Origin: Companilactobacillus nantensis DSM 16982
GTDB taxonomy: Bacteria; Bacillota; Bacilli; Lactobacillales; Lactobacillaceae
Direction: 5' to 3'
NCBI RefSeq assembly: GCF_001435815.1
Contig: NZ_AZFV01000008.1
Span: 16,882-80,881, forward strand
Length of the DNA: 64,000 nucleotides
The notes below the pieces were generated by a model. The model saw only the letters and a program-made list of their open reading frames with translations, ran no database searches and was not told the origin of the DNA. Each line of letters begins with the position of its first letter. Position 1 is the stretch's first letter. A program made the translations under genes and the position numbers. Below are positions 1-8,419 of this stretch, in pieces.

Positions 1-1
1 G

Positions 2-48
2 TAGACTTGTGAATTACACGCCGAACTTGCGTGTGATTTACAAGTCTA
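2..48. other. Stem-loop at window edge
   Basis: A 20-nt arm at 2-21 pairs with 29-48 around the 7-nt loop CGAACTT. The two departures from perfect pairing are transition changes. There is no T tract, so it does not look like a simple terminator. The gene it belongs to lies outside the window or downstream (lacC). Confidence 0.6.
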
Positions 49-54
49 TGAAAA

Positions 55-198
55 GCGGAAGGAGTTGCCATTGCGGAGCTCGTTTTAGAGCCACTGCCAG
101 CATATGGTCTAAAAACCCATTGCCAACACACCAACTCTAACCTTCCAATTAAAATCAAAAATATTAAAAACAAAAAGTGAGCTGCCATTGTGTAACTC
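55..198. other. Structured leader-like region upstream of lacC
   Basis: GGAAGGAGTTG (about 56-67) can pair with CAACTC..CCTTCC (about 131-147). A 20-nt imperfect direct repeat (GAGTTGCCATTGCGGAGCTC at 62-81 and GAGCTGCCATTGTGTAACTC at 179-198) has arms that can also pair crosswise between the two copies. This would allow alternative folds. No ORF or known riboswitch core is recognised. Confidence 0.35.
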
Positions 199-215
199 AT
201 CAAGGGCTATATGAA

Positions 216-280
216 ATGAAAAAAGTTAGCCCGGCTTCATGCACTGAACTATTGGTACAGTGCATGAAGCTGGACTAACT
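216..280 (-). terminator. 23-bp hairpin with T tract on the minus strand
   Basis: AGTTAGCCCGGCTTCATGCACTG (224-246 only; 23 nt, shown in two parts: AGTTAGCCCGG + CTTCATGCACTG) pairs with 258-280. The six A residues before it give a T tract on the minus strand, so it would terminate leftward transcription. It may also act as a structure in the lacC leader. No leftward gene is visible in the window here. Confidence 0.45.
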
Positions 281-359
281 CTGAGAGGTTTTATTTCGTA
301 GAACCCATTTTTAATGGCCTGAAACAGACTATTTTAAATTTAACAAAGGGGTCCGCACA

Positions 360-1304
360 ATGAGTAATTCAGTTTTAACAATCACAATGAATCCTTCAGT
401 TGATATCTCCTATCCACTAGAACATCTAAATATTGATACCGTCAATCGTGTTAAGGATGTTTCCAAGACAGCTGGTGGTAAGGGATTAAACGTTACAAGG
501 GTTCTCAAGCAACTTGGCGTTGATGTCACAGCATCAGGAATTATTGGTGGAACAATCGGCCAATTTATCACAAATCAACTTGATGAAAATGACATCGATC
601 ACGCTTTCATGAAAATTAGTCAAGAATCTCGGAATTGTATCGCTATTTTACACGATAATGGTGATCAAACTGAAATTCTTGAAGCAGGTCCTATCCTTTC
701 AAAAGACGACGAAAATGATTTTCTAGAACATTTCGACGATCAAGTAAGTAGTTTCAAATTAGTAACAATCTCTGGTAGCTTGCCACAAGGTCTTTCAACA
801 GGCCTTTATTCTAAGATGGTCCATGTCGCTGCTAAACATAATGTTCCCGTTGTTCTAGACAGTTCTAACGAAGCATTACGTTTGGCTCTAGAAAGCGATG
901 TTAAACCATTCATGATCAAACCTAATCAAGATGAAATCGCTCAATTAATTGGTAAAGAAATCAGTGATTTGAACGACTTGAAGAAAAAATTAGCAACCGA
1001 AGAAATTTTCCAAGGAATTCCTTGGGTTGTAGTCTCACTCGGTTCACAGGGCGCATTCGTTAAATACCAAAATAACTTCTTCAAAGTAAATATTCCAAAA
1101 ATTCACGCCGTTAACCCTGTTGGATCAGGCGATTCTACTGTAGCTGGTTTAGCCGCAGGTTTGGTTAAAGATGAAAAACCAGAAGATATTATGAAAAGAG
1201 CTATGACAGTCGGCATCCTAAATACTTTACAGGAAAAGACTGGAAATATTGACATTAGTCAGTATAAAGATTATTTTGAACAGGTAGACATAGTTAAGTA
1301 CTAA
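360..1304 (+). CDS. lacC: Tagatose-6-phosphate kinase
   Basis: PfkB-family sugar kinase that phosphorylates D-tagatose 6-phosphate to the 1,6-bisphosphate in cytosolic galactose-6-P breakdown. The 314-aa length fits the LacC/FruK group. The N-terminal substrate signature GGKGLNVTRVL is near residues 39-49, and the C-terminal anion-hole motif PVGSGDSTVAG is near 253-263, with Asp258 as the predicted catalytic base. The ATG follows the SD AAAGGGG. It is 27 bp upstream of lacD, so the two probably form one unit. lacAB are not in the window. The lactose PTS and LacG that would feed this pathway are encoded at 12-17 kb in a separate operon. Confidence 0.93.
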   Translation: MSNSVLTITMNPSVDISYPLEHLNIDTVNRVKDVSKTAGGKGLNVTRVLKQLGVDVTASGIIGGTIGQFITNQLDENDIDHAFMKISQESRNCIAILHDNGDQTEILEAGPILSKDDENDFLEHFDDQVSSFKLVTISGSLPQGLSTGLYSKMVHVAAKHNVPVVLDSSNEALRLALESDVKPFMIKPNQDEIAQLIGKEISDLNDLKKKLATEEIFQGIPWVVVSLGSQGAFVKYQNNFFKVNIPKIHAVNPVGSGDSTVAGLAAGLVKDEKPEDIMKRAMTVGILNTLQEKTGNIDISQYKDYFEQVDIVKY

Positions 1305-1331
1305 TGTTTAATTTATTATTCGGAGGAATGA

Positions 1332-2327
1332 ATGTATATGACAACACCAAAAAAGTACGCAGCACTAGAAAAAATGTCTGACAAGAACGGAGTTATTGCA
1401 GCTCTTGCTATTGACCAACGTGGTTCACTAAAGAAAATGTTAGCCGCAGCCGCAAACAAGCCAGCTAATGAGGAAGATATTGTCGAATTCAAGAAAGCGA
1501 TTTCTTCAGAATTGACACCTTATGCTTCAGCAATCCTATTGGACCCAGAATATGGTCTTCCAGCATCTAAATTAAGAGCTGCTGGTTCAGGTCTATTAGT
1601 TTCATACGAAAAGACTGGTTACGATGCTACTGAACCAGGTAGATTACCTGATTTGATTTCAATCTGGTCAGTACGTCGTTTGAAGGAAGCCGGAGCCGAC
1701 TCAATCAAGTTCTTGCTTTACATCGATCCAGATGAAGATAAATCAATCATTGATCAAAAAGAAGCCTTCGTAGAAAGAATCGGTGACGAATGTGTTGCTG
1801 AAGATATCCCATTCTTCGTTGAATTGGTTACATACGATGACTCAATCGGTGACGTTAAGAGTGCCGAATATGCTAAGGTAAAGCCACACAAGGTTATCGA
1901 AGCTATGAAGGAATTCTCAAAGCCACAATATCACATTGATGTTTTGAAGGTTGAAGTTCCTATTAACCTTGACTACGTTGAAGGATTTAACGGCGACAAC
2001 CCTGTTGTTTACACAAAGGATGAAGCTATCAAGTACTTCAAGGAACAAAGTGATGCTACAAACTTGCCATACATCTTCTTGAGTGCCGGTGTTACAGCAC
2101 AAGCCTTCAGAGATGAACTACACCTAGCTAAAGATGCTGATGCTAAGTTCAACGGTGTTCTATGTGGACGTGCCACATGGAGAGGCGCTATCGAACCATT
2201 CGCTAAAGACGGTGAAGAAGCTGGTAAGAAGTGGATGAACGATCAAGGTAAGAAGAACATTGAAGAATTAAACGAAGTTCTTGCTGAAACTGCAACTTCA
2301 TGGAAAGAAAAAGTTTCGAAAGACTAA
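1332..2327 (+). CDS. lacD: Tagatose 1,6-diphosphate aldolase
   Basis: Class I aldolase that cleaves tagatose 1,6-bisphosphate to DHAP and glyceraldehyde 3-phosphate, the last step of the tagatose-6-P pathway. The 331-aa length and the LacD hallmark sequences (AALAIDQRGSLKKM near the N terminus, KVEVPINLDYVEG in the middle, LSAGVTAQAF and GVLCGRATW near the C terminus) support the call. The Lys in KVEVP is the likely Schiff-base residue. A second ATG at 1338 is a better distance from the GGAGG at 1322-1326 and may be the true start. The gene shows strong codon bias, as expected for a highly expressed glycolytic enzyme. A terminator follows. Confidence 0.93.
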   Translation: MYMTTPKKYAALEKMSDKNGVIAALAIDQRGSLKKMLAAAANKPANEEDIVEFKKAISSELTPYASAILLDPEYGLPASKLRAAGSGLLVSYEKTGYDATEPGRLPDLISIWSVRRLKEAGADSIKFLLYIDPDEDKSIIDQKEAFVERIGDECVAEDIPFFVELVTYDDSIGDVKSAEYAKVKPHKVIEAMKEFSKPQYHIDVLKVEVPINLDYVEGFNGDNPVVYTKDEAIKYFKEQSDATNLPYIFLSAGVTAQAFRDELHLAKDADAKFNGVLCGRATWRGAIEPFAKDGEEAGKKWMNDQGKKNIEELNEVLAETATSWKEKVSKD

Positions 2328-2362
2328 TTTAAAACTTTAAAAAAATTACGTACTTTGAATAA

Positions 2363-2410
2363 ACTGGGTTTTCTTGGACAATCTTTTTGTTCAGGAGAAG
2401 CCAGTTTTTG
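2363..2410 (+). terminator. Intrinsic terminator after lacD
   Basis: ACTGGGTTTTCTTGGACAA pairs with TTGTTCAGGAGAAGCCAGT through several G-U pairs, followed by TTTTTGT. It lies 36 bp after the lacD stop and just before a repeat element. Confidence 0.85.
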
Positions 2411-2416
2411 TATTCC

Positions 2417-2591
2417 GCCTCCGAGAACAAGGGGGTTAAACCTGCTGTGAGGACCGACCGGAGCCAAGGTCTCCGATCTCGATTTTGAACTTCGCAAAAA
2501 TCGCGAATTTCAAAATACGTCCTGTGCTGTAAGTGCTAAAGCACTAACACCACCGCCACTGCTGGTTTACCTCCTTGTTCCCTCCGGCTAG
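2417..2591 (-). repeat. Cloverleaf element, copy 1 (subtype II)
   Basis: Forward strand of the element is minus. P1 arms: GAACAAGGGGGTTAAACC with GGTTTACCTCCTTGTTC. P2: AGTGC/GCACT around TTTA. P4: ATCGGAG/CTCCGGT around ACCTTGG. It ends in CTAG at 2588-2591. It forms an inverted pair with the next copy. It is one of four copies whose GACGGC-type end (here GGC) faces a gene's 3' end (lacD). Confidence 0.9.
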
Positions 2592-2707
2592 TGTATTTTT
2601 TTCTTCTATATTATATTATTTGGTAATAACGAGTATAGTTGATAAGGTATTCCTCTTGATGGATATCATTCTCTTCGATAGATATCCATCAAACCATCAC
2701 TAATACA
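2592..2707. other. AT-rich spacer between inverted elements 1 and 2
   Basis: The 116-bp spacer is flanked by CTAGTGTATT and its inverse AATACACTAG, so here the inverted repeat extends about 6 bp beyond each CTAG. A 10-bp hairpin (GATGGATATC/GATATCCATC) sits at about 2658-2690. No convincing gene is seen. Confidence 0.6.
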
Positions 2708-2882
2708 CTAGTCGGAAGAGCTGGGAAATATTTAATGGCAATGAAAGTGGCGTTAGAGCTTTAGCTCTTACACCACCGGGCGTGTTTGGAGACTTGCTTG
2801 CAAGGCTTCAAACCGAGACTCGAGACCTTGGCCCGAGTCAGTCCGCACAGCCATTAAAACATTTCCCAGCTCTGGAGACGGC
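2708..2882 (+). repeat. Cloverleaf element, copy 2 (subtype I)
   Basis: Begins CTAGTCGGAAGAG and ends GGAGACGGC. P1: GAGCTGGGAAAT with ATTTCCCAGCTC, extended inward. P2: GAGC/GCTC. P3: GTTTGGAGACTTGC with GCAAGGCTTCAAAC. P4: ACTCGAG with CCCGAGT (one mismatch). It lies 46 bp upstream of the membrane-protein start at 2929. Confidence 0.92.
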
Positions 2883-2928
2883 ATCAAAAAAACATTTTTT
2901 AGATATTTTATCTGGGGGTAAAAATCAA

Positions 2929-3246
2929 ATGGTTCCTGCTAACTTTGAACTGGCCAGAAACGCTATCACTTCAATGGTCGCTGTTCTACTAATTGTCATT
3001 TACATTATTTATATGATTTCGAAATACTCACATCGTGATAAAGCTAAGGTTTGGACTGCTGATACAATCCTACTAACTTTTATCGCTATCTATTGCGTTT
3101 ATATAACGTTAATGAATTTTGTCACATTACCAGCTAATCTTGACTATATTAATACGGTCGTCACCTTTGCCTTTATGATAGTTGTGATAGCCTTTATTAT
3201 TAATTCAATTTATAAGAGAATTACTTCAAAATCTAAGAACAACTAA
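2929..3246 (+). CDS. Small membrane protein, three predicted TM segments
   Basis: A 105-aa protein of unknown function with hydrophobic segments near residues 12-33, 45-65 and 75-95 and a basic C terminus (KRITSKSKNN). I place the start at ATG 2929, preceded by TCTGGGGGT. The reading frame runs further upstream, but that part is the repeat element copy 2 and should not be annotated as protein. It stands alone, between the repeat and a bidirectional terminator. It could be a bacteriocin-immunity-like or stress membrane protein, but nothing in the sequence shows this. Confidence 0.65.
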   Translation: MVPANFELARNAITSMVAVLLIVIYIIYMISKYSHRDKAKVWTADTILLTFIAIYCVYITLMNFVTLPANLDYINTVVTFAFMIVVIAFIINSIYKRITSKSKNN

Positions 3247-3297
3247 AAAAAGACATGGATAAATTTTGTTTACAAAATTCATCTATGCCTTTTTTTG
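3245..3297. terminator. Bidirectional terminator
   Basis: AGACATGGATAAATTTTGT pairs with AAAATTCATCTATGCCT, with A and T runs on both sides. It lies between convergent genes at 3246 (+) and 3345 (-). Confidence 0.85.
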
Positions 3298-3344
3298 TAA
3301 TCCCTTAAGGATATTATTAAAAGATTATTTTTCGTAGGTTACTC

Positions 3345-5606
3345 TTAAACATTTTGAATGCCGTCTAACAAACTCCAAGTTATCTTTCCCGAGTATTGGC
3401 CACTCGAATTACTATGATTCAATCTAAGAAAAATACCTACGTTATTATTCCATGATTTAACAACATCTATTGTCTGACTGGAATCTGTATCTTTAGTATT
3501 GGTATAAATATTAGTTGGATTAGTCAATGTCAAAAGTTTTCCAGAATTATCTTTATAAACCATTTCACCATTGAGTTCTTCTTTAGAATCCGGATTAATC
3601 AGCCTCGATGCTTCTGCTTGAAGAGTCCAACTACTTTCACTGCTGCGACCATCAATAACTTCAACTTTCCATCCATCTTGTCTTGGCACTATTTGATTAT
3701 TATACCCCTCGTTCACTGATTTAAATGCAACATTCTTACTAACATCCCCAAATTTCAGGCTACCACCTACTTCAATATCTATTTGGAGTTCTTTGGACTT
3801 TAAAACCACTGTTACACCATTATTAGTAACAGTAGAGACTGCCTGAACTTTCAGTATATTGGTCCCCTTATGTAATTTATCTTTGGGAATATTCAAATTG
3901 AATCCGGCTGTTTGAATATCCTTTTGGGTACATTTTATCGTGTCATTTTGTTCATCATTTAATGAACTATCAACCGTAATATTATTATAATTTATGCCAT
4001 AACCAGCCCCATACCAAACTGATCCATCTATCAGTACATTATCAGAAATGGTATCCATATTAGGATAAGTAATTGTTCCAGATGGATCTGTACTAATCAT
4101 CAGTGAATCAACAGCTATTTTAAAATTAGGAGTATCATCATCAATAATAAAATTGTCACTTTTAAATGAAGCGTGTTGTTTTCCAACAAATGTATCCGTT
4201 TTGACAGAATTTACAATCGTATGAAGAATAATTTTGGCATTAGGATGAGTGCTATTCAGACTTTCCTTTAAAACATGCTGTAAATTACCATTATTCAGTT
4301 CGCTTGCATTTATATGCTCAGGCTCTAATCCATCGTCATATATTATGTCGCCGGAACTAAAAGTTACTTGTTTAGGTAAATTAAGATTAGCTAAAATATC
4401 TTTCCAATCCTTTGTACCACTGGTATAGCTTAATTGATAATTGAAATCTAACGCATCCCCTGGACGTACACTATCTCCCGCATTGACAGGCTTATTAGAA
4501 GTAAGATTGTCAATTGTCACATGTGATTCTGCATTAATAAATGATGGAATTGATTCAAAAACAATTAGATTGTTCTCCGTAAATTGCCCAGTTGTTCCTG
4601 TAAATCCCCAGTGCAACCTATGATCCGAAGTCTTAAAATTAAATTCATCAAGATTTAACTTAATTGTTTTGGTGTAAATTGTTCCAACAGATGTTCCATC
4701 TAAATTTTTATCATAAAGCCAATACGTTAATTCTTTTGTTGACGGATCCCATTTTACAGTCATGTGATTCCAATCGTGATTAGTTAGCTTCATAAATTGA
4801 AAACCTTCACCATGATTCAACACAAAATATTGTTTCCTTTGACCATTGCTTCCAACATCTGCTGAGTTCTCGGGTCTATATGTGGATGGATCACCTGGAT
4901 AACTATTCCCCATATGTTGTCCCTGTTTATCCATATCGAAAGAAACACCCTTACCATTAATTTGAGTATACATTTTCAGTTGATTTATGAATGTATCAAA
5001 TTCTAAAGCCCAACTATTTTGAATGGCAGTTTTTGCGATGTCCTTACTTGTAACGAAACTACCATCGTGGAGAATATTATCAAAATCAGCTCCCCAAACA
5101 CCCAGAGTCTCACCTACAGCGGGTTTTCCATCATAAGTTGATATGGCCCCATACTCTCTAGGATCATTTTGCAGTACAAAAGACATCCCATCCCCAACTT
5201 CTAATGGATCTTTTCCAAAAGGACGACCAAAGTACAACCACATCGATAAAGTTTGCGTTTTATCCATATCAAAATAATTATCAGCCGCAAAATTACTCCA
5301 TATTGCCCCAATTTGATTAGTATTACTGGTAACATTCAAAACTCCAGAACGATCATTAGGATCATCATTTCTCCGAAGCACTCTAGCTTCATTCCCATCA
5401 AATGTACCTAGCTTAAATGCTGGTGAATCAATATCTAATCCTCGAGGTGCCGTATTCAATGCATTTTCAAAATCCTCTTTATCTAATGGATCTGCTAGAA
5501 CATTTGTCATGGTAAAATTAAATATCAAATATATCATTAAACAATCAATAATCATGAATAATGCGAATAACAATTTATGATGGATTCCCCAAAATAGCAT
5601 AAACAT
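3345..5606 (-). CDS. L-type lectin-like/WxL-domain surface protein
   Basis: A 753-aa secreted surface protein. Residues about 10-38 form a hydrophobic signal segment ending near NVLADP. Residues about 50-365 resemble a bacterial L-type lectin domain: IGAIWSN, GDGMSFVLQND, GVWGADFDN, ALEFDTF, HMTVKWD and HWGFTGTTG. A middle region of beta-rich repeats follows. The C terminus has a WxL-type ending (WTLQAEAS near 660 and GKITWSLLDGI at the end), which binds non-covalently to the Gram-positive cell wall. There is no LPXTG motif. The likely role is adhesion or carbohydrate binding, but the ligand is unknown. It is monocistronic, and a 21-bp inverted repeat lies upstream of the start. Confidence 0.82.
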   Translation of the reverse strand: MFMLFWGIHHKLLFALFMIIDCLMIYLIFNFTMTNVLADPLDKEDFENALNTAPRGLDIDSPAFKLGTFDGNEARVLRRNDDPNDRSGVLNVTSNTNQIGAIWSNFAADNYFDMDKTQTLSMWLYFGRPFGKDPLEVGDGMSFVLQNDPREYGAISTYDGKPAVGETLGVWGADFDNILHDGSFVTSKDIAKTAIQNSWALEFDTFINQLKMYTQINGKGVSFDMDKQGQHMGNSYPGDPSTYRPENSADVGSNGQRKQYFVLNHGEGFQFMKLTNHDWNHMTVKWDPSTKELTYWLYDKNLDGTSVGTIYTKTIKLNLDEFNFKTSDHRLHWGFTGTTGQFTENNLIVFESIPSFINAESHVTIDNLTSNKPVNAGDSVRPGDALDFNYQLSYTSGTKDWKDILANLNLPKQVTFSSGDIIYDDGLEPEHINASELNNGNLQHVLKESLNSTHPNAKIILHTIVNSVKTDTFVGKQHASFKSDNFIIDDDTPNFKIAVDSLMISTDPSGTITYPNMDTISDNVLIDGSVWYGAGYGINYNNITVDSSLNDEQNDTIKCTQKDIQTAGFNLNIPKDKLHKGTNILKVQAVSTVTNNGVTVVLKSKELQIDIEVGGSLKFGDVSKNVAFKSVNEGYNNQIVPRQDGWKVEVIDGRSSESSWTLQAEASRLINPDSKEELNGEMVYKDNSGKLLTLTNPTNIYTNTKDTDSSQTIDVVKSWNNNVGIFLRLNHSNSSGQYSGKITWSLLDGIQNV

Positions 5607-5646
5607 ACCTTTCTTTCAATATACTAATACCACTTATTAGCACATA

Positions 5647-5710
5647 TAATATCAAATATTTAAAAATCAATCTCAAAATATGCACATTTATTTTTAAATA
5701 TTTGATATTA
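5647..5710. repeat. 21-bp perfect inverted repeat upstream of the WxL gene
   Basis: The arm at 5647-5667 (TAATATCAAATATTTAAAAA+T) is exactly complementary to 5690-5710, with a 22-nt gap. It lies 40-105 bp upstream of the surface-protein start, within the probable promoter region. It could be a regulator site or a terminator-like structure. Confidence 0.7.
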
Positions 5711-5878
5711 GGTATTTTTATACATTCTGTATTTATCTGTCCAACACCTTCCTACTAACGCAAGGCCAAACGTTTCCGTCTCAAGTTCTTACAACATTTT
5801 GTAACCTTCACTTGTGAAAAAACATGCTATCCTTTGTCTTGATAAAAAATTTATTCATTGCAAAGGATGTGATCACTC

Positions 5879-6280
5879 TTGAAAATTTCTGAAGTAAGTA
5901 AAAAAGTTGATTTAACTGTCCCAACTATTCGCTATTACTGTGACCTTGGCATGGTTCCTTCCTTACGACGCGATGTTGATGACGAAAGAATTTTTGATAG
6001 TGAAGCTGTCTTATGGCTTGAAGGAATCAAATTTCAACGAGAACTAGGTTCTTCACTTTCTGAAATTCAAGCCTATATTCAACTAAGCCAAAAGACCGGT
6101 CCTGCAGCATTGAGAAAACGTCACGAGATGCTTTTAAATCAATATGAAAAAGCTCAACAGGATATTGAAGAATCTTCTGAACGATTACAGCGACTTGAGA
6201 GTAAAATCAAGTTTGAGGAAAAAATCATGAAGGGTCAAAAGACAGACAGTTTAAGTGCTGCTAGAAGATTTAACACCTAA
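5879..6280 (+). CDS. MerR-family transcriptional regulator
   Basis: A 133-aa DNA-binding protein. The N terminus KISEVSKKVDLTVPTIRYYCDLGMVPSLRR (in part) is the MerR winged helix-turn-helix. Residues about 75-125 form a coiled-coil dimerisation helix. No Cys-based metal site or large effector domain is visible, so it resembles the small MerR regulators of sugar or stress response. Translation most likely starts at TTG 5879 after AAAGGATG. It is divergent from the WxL gene across a 270-bp gap, and may regulate it, but that is only positional. A perfect terminator follows. Confidence 0.85.
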   Translation: MKISEVSKKVDLTVPTIRYYCDLGMVPSLRRDVDDERIFDSEAVLWLEGIKFQRELGSSLSEIQAYIQLSQKTGPAALRKRHEMLLNQYEKAQQDIEESSERLQRLESKIKFEEKIMKGQKTDSLSAARRFNT

Positions 6281-6310
6281 AAAAAGACGATCAATTGATC
6301 GTCTTTTTTG
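6281..6310. terminator. Bidirectional terminator
   Basis: AAAAAAGACGATC-AATT-GATCGTCTTTTTT is a perfect palindrome between the convergent MerR and nuclease genes. Confidence 0.92.
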
Positions 6311-6311
6311 T

Positions 6312-7148
6312 TTACCCTATTTGGCTTGTTCCGTCGTTGTAATTTAACGTAACGCCATTTTGGACATTAAAGATATAAACATTGAAATGAACTGAATCAT
6401 TACCAATTGATTGAGCTTCCATTTGAACACCTCGAGGTAATAATTCATCTCCACGGAAAACAGGTGTCACACGATATCTGATGTAATTAGAACTACTTTG
6501 TTTCAAATAATAAGCAATATCCATTTCATGAGCTAACATTTCTGGACTATTTAATGAACGAGTCCCAGTCATTAAATTCTTAGGATTATTATTTTGACCG
6601 GTCAATTGATAACCAATTAAGTGACTGCGATTGTATAACCAGCCCCCACTGATACGCTTGTTGTGCCAACCAGTTGGATTCCAATGAAGTGGTTCCCGTT
6701 TAGCTGTGGGCATTAATGAAACATTCAACAAGGCATTTGCTGCTGTTACACGGTTGAGATTATCAAGGTCCCCATATTGTTGCCAAGCACCTTTAGCAGT
6801 ACTCAAATCTTCATCAGAAAACTTCGGATTATTGTTATTAACAACAATTTCTTGCGTGCCATTGTAATCCATATTAGCTAAATCAGTATTATCTGCCGTT
6901 TGAGTTGGCTTGTTTTCGTGTTGATCGACAGCCTTTTGTTTATCGGCAATTTCTTGTTGCAACTTAGCGATGGATTTCTTCAATTTTTTATTCTTAGTAA
7001 CTAACTTCTTAGCTTTCTTTTGATAAGAATAATTTTTGACATATTCAGTTTTAACATTACTCTTCGTTGCCGCCTGACTTTGCGTTGTTACTGCAGTTGT
7101 GGCAGGAACTAAGGATAATAGCACTAAAAATTTAACTAATTTTTTCAT
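6312..7148 (-). CDS. Secreted DNA/RNA non-specific endonuclease
   Basis: A 278-aa nuclease of the beta-beta-alpha-metal (EndA-like) type. Signal peptide at residues 1-27. Lys-rich coiled coil at about 35-75. The catalytic region has WLYNRSHLIGYQLTG near 172-186, where His is the general base and the usual DRGH is replaced by NRSH, followed by NPKNLMTGTRSLNSPEMLAHE with the metal-binding Asn. It is co-transcribed with the upstream sunset-domain protein (start and stop overlap as TAATG). Its likely role is extracellular nucleic-acid degradation or DNA uptake. Confidence 0.85.
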   Translation of the reverse strand: MKKLVKFLVLLSLVPATTAVTTQSQAATKSNVKTEYVKNYSYQKKAKKLVTKNKKLKKSIAKLQQEIADKQKAVDQHENKPTQTADNTDLANMDYNGTQEIVVNNNNPKFSDEDLSTAKGAWQQYGDLDNLNRVTAANALLNVSLMPTAKREPLHWNPTGWHNKRISGGWLYNRSHLIGYQLTGQNNNPKNLMTGTRSLNSPEMLAHEMDIAYYLKQSSSNYIRYRVTPVFRGDELLPRGVQMEAQSIGNDSVHFNVYIFNVQNGVTLNYNDGTSQIG

Positions 7149-7840
7149 TATCTCTTCGACCTCCTATAACCTGCAGCAATAGCCTCTTGTTCACTATGGA
7201 AGTAAACGGCATTAGATGAATTCATGTTGTAACCGGCTTGACCAGGTACATGGTAAATGTGGGAATTAGCATTTCCAACAATTGTTCCTGAATCAGACGT
7301 ATTCATATCCCCACGTGTCTGAGATGAAGCTTGTTGTGACTGTTGTTCTTGCTGTTGTTTCTGTTGAGCGGCAGCCTCTTTTTGTTGTTTTTCAGCTGCT
7401 TTGGCCTGTTCCTCTTGTTGCTTTTGGGCGGCAGCTTGTTGCTCGGCTTCTTTTTGCTTAGCCGCTGCCTCATCACTAGCTATTTGGTCTTGTTGATCTT
7501 GAAGTTTATCTTCTTGATCCTGTAACTTTTTTTGTTTAGCTAGTAAAGCAACGTTTTCCTTCTTAGCAATGTTGTACTTATCTTTACCGATATATTTTTG
7601 TTTCTTAACAACTTTAGTCGTATCAGCACTACTTGATTGTTTCGATGTGGTCTCCTCATTACTGCCCCCTATACCTGCAGCAATAAAAAATACTAAGATA
7701 CTAACAATCAAACCAATCCGATTGCGTTTTTTCAGTTTCTTACTAGCTCGATCTGTAGACTTTAACTTGCGACCTTTGAACATTTTAATAGCAAAATAGA
7801 TTAAAAATCCAAATGCCACTAATGATATAAAACTCGCCAT
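7148..7840 (-). CDS. Membrane-anchored coiled-coil protein with C-terminal sunset-like domain
   Basis: A 230-aa protein. It has two hydrophobic segments near residues 4-19 and 43-60, a long Gln/Ala/Lys/Glu coiled coil at about 95-175, and a C-terminal segment GNANSHIYHVPGQAGYNMN ... FHSEQEAIAAGYRRSKR that matches the Ada-metal-binding-like 'sunset' domain often found next to secreted nucleases. The usual Cys pair is absent here (positions occupied by Gln/Ala and His). Translational coupling to the nuclease suggests the two proteins act together at the surface. Confidence 0.72.
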   Translation of the reverse strand: MASFISLVAFGFLIYFAIKMFKGRKLKSTDRASKKLKKRNRIGLIVSILVFFIAAGIGGSNEETTSKQSSSADTTKVVKKQKYIGKDKYNIAKKENVALLAKQKKLQDQEDKLQDQQDQIASDEAAAKQKEAEQQAAAQKQQEEQAKAAEKQQKEAAAQQKQQQEQQSQQASSQTRGDMNTSDSGTIVGNANSHIYHVPGQAGYNMNSSNAVYFHSEQEAIAAGYRRSKR

Positions 7841-7922
7841 TCCCCTAGCCCCCTTAACTATTTTATAGTTTCATGTTATCGGAGATAATTTTTATAAACA
7901 AGGCAAAAAATGCTCTCATAAA

Positions 7923-7960
7923 TAAAAATATCGAAAATTCATGAGAATTTTCGATATTTT
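7923..7960 (-). terminator. Terminator after flavodoxin gene
   Basis: AAAATATCGAAAATTC-ATGA-GAATTTTCGATATTTT hairpin, followed by T-rich sequence on the minus strand. It separates the flavodoxin unit from the nuclease unit. Confidence 0.8.
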
Positions 7961-7974
7961 CGTAATTTAACATT

Positions 7975-8415
7975 CTATTTTAGACTCTTTAAAACATAAT
8001 CACCCAAAGTCTCAACACGTTTATAATCATCCTCATCCGGATCACGATCAATCTTCACTGAATCAGCCACTTGTTCCCCATTACTAGAGTTCAGTTGCAT
8101 CGTGAAATAATCAACTGCCCGGCCAAAGTGCAAATGTGTCTTCGAACTCGAACCTAGAACCGCAAATTTAGTTTTATCCAAATTGACGTCTGCTAAATCT
8201 TCATAGAAATCTTGAGCTTCATCAGGAACTTCACCATCATGGTAAGTGTAAGTTTCGACTATAACGGCGTCATAATCAGTTAAGCTAAAGGCATCCGTAT
8301 CAATGATTTGTTGTAAATCCAAATCAGCACCTTTACTTTTTAAATATTCAGCCAAATATTTGGCTATTTCTTCATTACGTCCAGTCAAACTAGTATAAGT
8401 TAAAAGTATCTTCAT
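7975..8415 (-). CDS. Flavodoxin
   Basis: A 146-aa short-chain flavodoxin, a cytosolic FMN electron carrier. The phosphate-binding loop is TYTSLTGRNEEIA (residues about 6-18). The AVLGSSSKTHLHFGRAVDYF segment at about 84-103 contributes to the second FMN loop. It follows the NAD(P)-binding gene by 4 bp, so the two are one operon. The partner oxidoreductase is not evident. Confidence 0.87.
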   Translation of the reverse strand: MKILLTYTSLTGRNEEIAKYLAEYLKSKGADLDLQQIIDTDAFSLTDYDAVIVETYTYHDGEVPDEAQDFYEDLADVNLDKTKFAVLGSSSKTHLHFGRAVDYFTMQLNSSNGEQVADSVKIDRDPDEDDYKRVETLGDYVLKSLK

Positions 8416-8419
8416 TTAA

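Noticed and set aside
2782-2928. N-terminal extension of the small membrane protein starting at a GTG
   Set aside because: This part is repeat element copy 2; a proper SD and ATG occur at 2929.
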